Assembly (NCBI GenBank): GCA_026989435.1
Contig: JALSJI010000090.1
Span: forward strand, 1 to 38,396
Reading direction: 5' to 3'
Length of the DNA stretch: 38,396 nucleotides
Origin: Sulfurovum sp.
GTDB taxonomy: Bacteria; Campylobacterota; Campylobacteria; Campylobacterales; Sulfurovaceae
This document shows, piece after piece, positions 33,838 to 38,396 of the stretch (positions within the stretch are counted from its first letter, which is position 1; every line of letters begins with the position of its first letter). The notes under the pieces were generated by a model. That model did not search any database and had not been told where the DNA came from. It saw only the letters and a program-made list of their open reading frames with translations. Position numbers and translations under genes: made by a program.

Positions 33838-35031
33838 TTAATGTAAATCCTCATTCAATTTTACCTCACGCGTACTGCGTCTTACGATAATCTCGCCTGT
33901 TGTAGAGTCTTGTCTGAAGTGAAGACCGTTAAGCCCCTGAAAAGCATCTGCTCTAAATGTTGTTTTATTTTCAAACGATACATTTGGGTTGGCTTTGACA
34001 ATCTTAGCCAACTCATCCGGATGTACCCTGACCTTTGTCCCTGCAAAAATCGCTAGACCTCCATCAATAATACATCCGTCTCCTAGAGGGATACCACATG
34101 TAGAGTTTGCACCGAGTAGCGTATTTTCTCCAATACTTATAGGGTTCCCATCCGTTCCGGAGAGAACGCCTAAAATACTCGCTCCTCCGCCTACGTCAGA
34201 GCCTGCACCGACAATCGCTGAGGAGGAGATACGTCCCTCAACCATCACCGGACCGAGTGTCCCTGCATTAAAGTTAATATATGATGCTCCGGGCATTACC
34301 GTAGTTCCTGCTGCCAGTTGTGCGCCCATTCTTACTTTAGATGCTTCTAGGATTCTGGTATTGTCTGCAGGAATGATGTGCTGCAGGTATCTTGGGAATT
34401 TGTCCACTGCATCAATATAAGGGAATGTACCGTTTAACTTCATCTCTATTTCATTCTCTCTTAGATACTCCAATTCATACGGTCTATTGCCTACCCATGC
34501 CACATTGTGCAAAATGCCAAAGGCACCATCAAGATTGACTTTTCTTAATTCTGCTTTGCCTAAAGAGAGTGCATATAGCTTTAGGTAAACTGCTTCAACA
34601 CTAAGCGCTTTGCTATCCTCAAAAAGAAAAACGATTCTAAAGTTTTTACCGATATCACCCATATTTGCAAGGGTTTTAATCACTTGCACATTTTTATGTG
34701 CCTCTCCCGTGGCCTCTGCCAAATAGGGGGTAAAAGCTGCCATAGCATTCTCTACAAAGTTTTCGTTAATCGTTGCTACAAACTCAGATCCGGAAAAATC
34801 CACATCTATTTTAGCCTCTTGTAATGCCTTGATAAATACTGCTGCCGAACCGAAATTCTCTTTCCAGTTCATACATCCAAAATTTGCTTGAAGAATCTTT
34901 TCAGCATTTTTCTGACCACGGTCAACCCGTGCTATACCAAATGCCACAGGCTCCTTGTACCCTGCTTGTGAAGTTACTTCTGTGACCAATGCTTTAAATG
35001 CTTCAGTCGATTGGACTGTTTCAATTACCAT
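33838..35031 (-). CDS. dapD: 2,3,4,5-tetrahydropyridine-2,6-dicarboxylate N-succinyltransferase
   Basis: DapD adds succinyl from succinyl-CoA in the lysine/meso-diaminopimelate pathway. The C-terminal half is a left-handed beta-helix of hexapeptide repeats (VMPGASYINFNAGTLG, SSAIVGAGSDVGGGASILGV, IGENTLLGANSTCGIPLGD). At 397 residues it is the long form with an extra N-terminal domain typical of Campylobacterota, not the 274-residue E. coli type. AGGAG is 5 nt before the ATG, and a TATAAT (minus, 35063-35058) lies 26 bp upstream. Confidence 0.93.
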   Translation of the reverse strand: MVIETVQSTEAFKALVTEVTSQAGYKEPVAFGIARVDRGQKNAEKILQANFGCMNWKENFGSAAVFIKALQEAKIDVDFSGSEFVATINENFVENAMAAFTPYLAEATGEAHKNVQVIKTLANMGDIGKNFRIVFLFEDSKALSVEAVYLKLYALSLGKAELRKVNLDGAFGILHNVAWVGNRPYELEYLRENEIEMKLNGTFPYIDAVDKFPRYLQHIIPADNTRILEASKVRMGAQLAAGTTVMPGASYINFNAGTLGPVMVEGRISSSAIVGAGSDVGGGASILGVLSGTDGNPISIGENTLLGANSTCGIPLGDGCIIDGGLAIFAGTKVRVHPDELAKIVKANPNVSFENKTTFRADAFQGLNGLHFRQDSTTGEIIVRRSTREVKLNEDLH

Positions 35032-35057
35032 AAAATCTCCTAAAAATGATTAAGATG

Positions 35058-35063
35058 ATTATA
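35058..35063 (-). promoter_or_regulatory. -10 box of dapD
   Basis: AGTATAATC on the minus strand contains a perfect TATAAT 26 bp before the dapD ATG. The -35 region is not conserved. Confidence 0.5.
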
Positions 35064-35091
35064 CTTTTTTTAGTTTAATAAATGCTATACT

Positions 35092-35180
35092 TCACGCTAT
35101 AATCTAACCTCTTTTTATTCTTGCTAGTAATGATAACGGCAAGGCACCGCCCAAAATACGCTGTTTCGTTCATAGCGTGA
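35092..35180. repeat. 9-bp inverted repeat, 71 bp apart
   Basis: TCACGCTAT (35092-35100) and ATAGCGTGA (35172-35180) are perfect complements. They flank a GC-richer stretch downstream of the truncated NERD gene. A plus-strand TATAAT (35098-35103) overlaps the left arm. Confidence 0.45.
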
Positions 35181-35219
35181 TTTTCTACATTTTATCTATT
35201 TACTACGACTTCCTCTGGG

Positions 35220-35627
35220 TTACGATATATCATCAAAGATGAACTTAAAATAGTTTTGATGTAACGGGTTTTGAAACTTGCTTGTATGTTTATATATTTT
35301 CTGTGTCCATGTCCGTTGATGTTCTTCACCAAAAATCCAACCCTTCATATTTTTTGTTTCAATCACGAATATTCCATATTGTAAAACAATAATATGATCA
35401 ATTTGGGTAGTTCCGTCTTCTGTTGGAAGTGTTACGTTTTTCAGAAGGTGATATTTCTTTTTATATAACCTACTATTAATTGCTAAATTAACAAGAAATT
35501 CACCGGCTATACCTTTCTCGATTGGTGTTTTAAAAAACATTACAATTACAATAATTGGTAATAAATACCAAAATGTAATATATTTTTTGATAATACAGTA
35601 GATAATATGGTTGAGTAATCTATCATT
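35220..35627 (-). pseudogene. Truncated NERD-domain protein gene
   Basis: NERD domains are nuclease-related and occur in DNA-handling or membrane proteins of unclear role. The domain core is good: EKGIAGEFLVNLAI, TLPTEDGTTQIDHIIVL, GIFVIETKNMKGWIFG and KFQNPLHQNY. The protein then ends 8 residues later, where the family normally continues with a helical half of 60 or more residues. Upstream of ATG 35540 the frame stays open to 35627 and encodes a membrane helix (WYLLPIIVIVMFF), as expected for the family, but it has no ATG, GTG or TTG start. Both ends therefore look damaged. The ATG at 35540 would give a 106-residue remnant. Confidence 0.6.
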
Positions 35628-35799
35628 TTAATAAAATCCTTTTCGTCATCTCATCAGAAAAATAGTCAAGTATTTATAATACACTCCCTATTTTGTATAC
35701 AAAAGAAAACCCCTTACTCTTTTTCAATAACAACACTATTAAACTAAAAATATCAAACATTGTTAAAATATACTTTAATCCACTCTAAGTTCCCCAAGT

Positions 35800-35805
35800 T
35801 ATAAT
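35800..35805 (+). promoter_or_regulatory. -10 box with predicted start on an ATG
   Basis: A perfect TATAAT lies so that the expected transcription start (7 nt after the box) is the A of ATG 35812. No -35 is apparent. Confidence 0.3.
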
Positions 35806-35811
35806 TCACTT

Positions 35812-35982
35812 ATGAAAAAATACCTCCGTGGACACAACAAACAGTACTTTTGCCTTGCCGTCATAGCGATGTACTCAACGTTGCATAAGCTTTGTACGCT
35901 AGACGGTAACTATCAGTACCATAAACTTGCGTATTCGCTTGTGCCTCATAAAACCGCTCCTCCATTGACAGGACGCGTATAG
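35812..35982 (+). CDS. Short open frame, unknown, possible gene remnant
   Basis: This 56-residue frame starts MKKYLRGHNKQYFCLAVIAM and ends PLTGRV. I do not recognise it; its basic start and Cys, Tyr and His content would fit a fragment of a transposase or other mobile-element protein, but I cannot show this. It has no ribosome site. Its base composition is distinctly higher in GC than the sequence on its left. It contains one arm of the 11-bp inverted repeat. Confidence 0.25.
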   Translation: MKKYLRGHNKQYFCLAVIAMYSTLHKLCTLDGNYQYHKLAYSLVPHKTAPPLTGRV

Positions 35983-36094
35983 AGCAAAAGCTCCATACAC
36001 TACGCTGACGCTGTGTCGTCTTTTACAGACGGTTCACGAGAGCAATCGCTTTAAAAGCAAACATACCCATAAACATAACATATCGGATAATACC

Positions 36095-37942
36095 ATGATA
36101 AAAAAAACACTAAGCCTAATAACGGCTACACTACTTTTCAATACAAGCACTTTTGCAGAAGAGACACTGCAAGACATTATAGTAGTCTCTGCTACAAAAA
36201 CTACTCAAAACCTTAAAGATGTCACATCCAATGTAGATGTCATCACGGCACAAGAGATAGAAGAGAGAGGATTTACTACGGTGGCTGAGGCCCTAGACTC
36301 TCTAGGAGGTATCAGCCTGACCCAAAACGGCGGACTGGGTCAGAGTACCTCCGTCTATCTAAGAGGTATGAACTCCCAAAGAACGCTTGTCCTCATCGAC
36401 GGCATTCGCTACAACGATCATACAGGACTAAACGGTGCACCGTTTGAACACCTTATGGTAGATAATATCGTACAAATAGAAATCATCAAAGGTGCCCAAT
36501 CGGGTGTCTGGGGGGCAGATGCCGGTGCCGGTGCTATCAACATCATTACAAAGGATACACGACAAGGGACACACGGCTCTATAAATGCAGAACGAGGAAG
36601 CTTTAATACTAAAAAATACGGTATTAGCCTATCTCAATCCGTTGATGACTTTTATCTTAAAATGGCTCATCATGTCATCGAAAGTGACGGCTTCTCCGCA
36701 CAGACAAAAGGCAATGTAGATTTAGAGAGCCTTGAAGATGACGGCTACAAAAATAAAACAACAGTGTTTCATGCAGGCTACACGATCAATGAGACAAACA
36801 ATATAGATATTTCTCATACTATTATAGAGGCGAGTGGTGAGTATGACACATTTGGAAATCCAAACGGCATAGCAACCTACACAAACAATGAGACTTTTTC
36901 ATCTATACACTTCAACCATATAGACAGCTTTAATACACTGAGCCTCTATGCCAAACGCTCTACTTTTGAAAGAGACTATACGGAACCCGACTTTACGGGA
37001 GTTGTTAAAACCACTTCTTATAAAGGAAAGGTTGAGGAGTTGGGTTTCAATTCTAAAATTCCTTATGCGGGTACGGACTTTTTGGTAGTGGGTGCAGAGT
37101 ATAAGAAGTTTATAGAGAGTGACAACATACAAAAATCGTTTGAGAATAAAGGTTTTTTTGTCACCAACAGTAACACTTTTCATGGATTTTTAGGAGGAGA
37201 GACAATATTTACGCAATCTTTTCGTCACGATACCTACAGCGTATTTGAAGACAAAAGCACATTTAAAATAGGACTCAAACATACGCATGAAGCCATAGAG
37301 GGACTTACTAGCTCTATCAATTTCGGTACAGCCTATAACATACCTATCCCCTATCAAATCTACTCTCCCTACGGAAATGAGAGACTTAAACCCGAAAGCA
37401 CTGCTTCCTTTGATATAGGCTTAGCCTATAAAGATCTTGCAATCAATTATTTTCACACCAAAATAGAGGATATGATAGATTTTGATACAACAACATCTAA
37501 ATATGCAAATATAGCAGGCGCTTCCAAAATTTCAGGAGTAGAGCTAACATACCGAAAAGAGCTCTTTTGGGATCTTTTACTCTCTGTAAACTATACATAC
37601 CTTCTAAAGGCCAAGGACCAAAAAGGTAATAGACTCAAAAGACGTCTTAAGAATACGCTAAAGCTTTTCCTTGATTACGACGGAATTACCGACCTGCACT
37701 TAAGTGTGAATCTTCAGTATGCAGGAAGCAGAACCGATACGAAGTTTAATCCTGACTTCTCTAGTTCTGATATAGAGACCGGCAAATATACCCTGCTGAA
37801 TGTAACGGGAAACTATACGATTAGCAAAGAGATAGATATATATGCTAAAATTATCAATCTTACAGACGAAAGATACCAGAGTGTCTATGGGTATGCTACC
37901 TCTCCTAGAGCATTTTATGCAGGAATGAGAGCAAAGTTTTAA
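36095..37942 (+). CDS. TonB-dependent outer-membrane receptor, BtuB-like
   Basis: This 615-residue receptor imports a scarce ligand, probably cobalamin or a related corrinoid, using TonB energy. The signal peptide ends about TFA-EE; a TonB box-like LQDIIVVSATKT follows. The plug domain runs to about residue 150 (VDVITAQEIEERG, SVYLRGMNSQRTLVLIDG, VEIIKG-like IEIIKGAQSGVWGADAGAGAINI). The remainder is a 22-strand barrel ending in AFYAGMRAKF with terminal Phe. Plug and first strands (GSFNTKKYG) resemble BtuB. The next gene, a BtuF-like binding protein, supports a corrinoid or iron-chelate role. The ribosome site is weak (GGATAATACC ATG). Confidence 0.88.
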   Translation: MIKKTLSLITATLLFNTSTFAEETLQDIIVVSATKTTQNLKDVTSNVDVITAQEIEERGFTTVAEALDSLGGISLTQNGGLGQSTSVYLRGMNSQRTLVLIDGIRYNDHTGLNGAPFEHLMVDNIVQIEIIKGAQSGVWGADAGAGAINIITKDTRQGTHGSINAERGSFNTKKYGISLSQSVDDFYLKMAHHVIESDGFSAQTKGNVDLESLEDDGYKNKTTVFHAGYTINETNNIDISHTIIEASGEYDTFGNPNGIATYTNNETFSSIHFNHIDSFNTLSLYAKRSTFERDYTEPDFTGVVKTTSYKGKVEELGFNSKIPYAGTDFLVVGAEYKKFIESDNIQKSFENKGFFVTNSNTFHGFLGGETIFTQSFRHDTYSVFEDKSTFKIGLKHTHEAIEGLTSSINFGTAYNIPIPYQIYSPYGNERLKPESTASFDIGLAYKDLAINYFHTKIEDMIDFDTTTSKYANIAGASKISGVELTYRKELFWDLLLSVNYTYLLKAKDQKGNRLKRRLKNTLKLFLDYDGITDLHLSVNLQYAGSRTDTKFNPDFSSSDIETGKYTLLNVTGNYTISKEIDIYAKIINLTDERYQSVYGYATSPRAFYAGMRAKF

Positions 37943-37998
37943 CGGTTAGGTAAATTGAAATAATTGCCTTTTCTTTTTGATTGTGGCGTTGTTTCCCT

Positions 37999-38020
37999 CT
38001 TACTTTTCTAGAAAAGTAAG
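37999..38020. repeat. 22-bp perfect palindrome
   Basis: CTTACTTTTCT followed by its complement AGAAAAGTAAG forms a perfect 22-bp palindrome 57 bp after the receptor stop. It could be a factor-binding site, a terminator without U tract, or part of a dispersed repeat. Confidence 0.6.
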
Positions 38021-38028
38021 CAAAAGTC

Positions 38029-38074
38029 GTCGTGGCTCTCGAATCGCTCCGCTTACAAGGGCGTTCGCCACGAC
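38029..38074. repeat. 8-bp GC-rich inverted repeat
   Basis: GTCGTGGC (38029-38036) and GCCACGAC (38067-38074) are perfect complements with 30 nt between them. They directly follow the 22-bp palindrome and are GC-richer than the local sequence, like a small repeat element. It ends 23 bp before the next ATG. Confidence 0.5.
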
Positions 38075-38097
38075 ATTATTAAATGGAAGGTGGAGGA

Positions 38098-38396
38098 TGA
38101 AAATACTCTTAGTACTATTACTAACGCTTTTTGTGAACGCACAAGAACGCATCGTTACGCTCTCTCCTGCTATCAACGAAATTGTCTATGCTTTGGGTGC
38201 GGGCAGTGAGGTGGTGGGTAATACACAGTATTGTACCTACCCTAAAGCCTCACAGTCTGTACCAAAGGTAGGTGGATATTTTTCTCCTAATCTAGAAAAG
38301 ATACTCTCTCTTAAACCAAGTATCGTCATCATGCAGCCCAATAACACAAAGCTCTCACAAAAGCTCAACACACTGGGCATCAAAACAAAAATGATA
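38098..38396 (+). CDS. ABC-transporter periplasmic binding protein, BtuF/FhuD-like (partial)
   Basis: This gene is cut by the window end after about 99 codons. A short signal peptide (MKILLVLLLTLFVNA) is followed by QERIVTLSPAINEIVYALGAG, the standard class III binding-protein start, then VVGNTQYCTYP, VPKVGGYFSPNLEKIL and KPSIVIMQPN. The family binds cobalamin, haem or siderophores and hands them to an inner-membrane ABC importer. AAGG sits 6 nt before the ATG in GGAAGGTGGAGG. It follows the receptor by 155 bp and is probably part of the same uptake system. Confidence 0.88.

Larger units (their letters stand above)
35136..35861. repeat. 11-bp inverted repeat flanking the truncated NERD gene
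   Basis: ACGGCAAGGCA (35136-35146) is the exact complement of TGCCTTGCCGT (35851-35861). Beyond the core a short run (GTATTTT / GTACTTT, and yAT) is similar with a few inserted bases, so the arms look like diverged copies of one element in opposite orientation. The arms sit on both sides of the truncated NERD gene. Confidence 0.4.
35541..36094. other. Gene-poor region between NERD remnant and TonB receptor
   Basis: This 554 bp holds no recognised intact gene. The part to about 35810 is very AT-rich. The part from about 35815 to 36055 is clearly GC-richer and contains a 56-codon open frame, a small hairpin (GAGC AAAA GCTC near 35984) and one arm of an inverted repeat. No cobalamin riboswitch box is seen in front of the receptor gene. 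Confidence 0.6.

Noticed and set aside
35983-36094. Cobalamin riboswitch before the BtuB-like gene
   Set aside because: No GCCACTG-like B12 box or the usual long paired leader could be found.
1-38396. CRISPR arrays, tRNA or rRNA genes
   Set aside because: No regularly spaced direct repeats, no T-arm GGTTCRA with paired acceptor stems, and no rRNA-like stretches were seen.

Overview
The window looks like chromosomal core sequence from a member of the Campylobacterota (Epsilonproteobacteria). A Sulfurovum- or Sulfurimonas-like sulfur oxidiser is my guess, not a proven placement. The reasons are the low to moderate GC, the dimeric all-alpha dUTPase, the long Campylobacter-type DapD, the carboxynorspermidine decarboxylase NspC, an atpB separated from the rest of the ATP synthase operon, and the gene order rpmH-rnpA-yidC-jag-mnmE. 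Most genes are densely packed on the minus strand, often with 1-4 bp overlaps.

Layout. (1) 129-5694, minus: purL, purH, a WecA/MraY-type glycan-phosphate transferase and an SGNH-hydrolase lipoprotein. (2) 5806-6486, plus: dimeric dUTPase. (3) 6490-11801, minus: the rpmH-rnpA-yidC-jag-mnmE block, then a small Sel1-repeat protein and a lipoprotein. (4) 11932-14282: a degenerate GGDEF-like protein (minus), nspC (plus), and a tandem pair of unknown 100-residue paralogues with a strong promoter and a structured leader. (5) 14426-21383: tamB-tamA (outer-membrane assembly) diverging from a phosphoethanolamine-transferase-like membrane sulfatase. (6) 21380-25235, minus: two tandem SAF-domain, homoserine-dehydrogenase-like oxidoreductases, rfbC and gpsA, which look like an envelope or sugar precursor module. 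(7) 25352-28095: an unknown small protein, a lone RCK protein and a voltage-sensor-like K+ channel. (8) 28117-35031, minus: gatB, a small membrane protein, atpB, a TIGR02757 protein, lptB, tsaE, trpD, an S4 protein and dapD. (9) 35032-36094: a gene-poor, apparently decayed stretch with a truncated NERD-domain gene and short inverted repeats. (10) 36095-38396, plus: a BtuB-like TonB-dependent receptor and the start of a BtuF-like binding protein.

The points most worth a second look are translational and regulatory. rnpA has no ATG, GTG or TTG start in its reading frame between the rpmH stop and a GTG that would remove its conserved N-terminus, so an AUU start is likely. The SGNH lipoprotein appears to start at AUA in an ATAA overlap with the previous stop codon. 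yidD is missing from its usual place. nspC has a -10 box only 3 bp from its ATG pair, which suggests a leaderless mRNA. The tandem 100-residue paralogues are transcribed from a near-ideal promoter whose predicted transcript begins exactly at a hairpin stem. I found no CRISPR array, tRNA, rRNA, complete insertion sequence or complete defence system.
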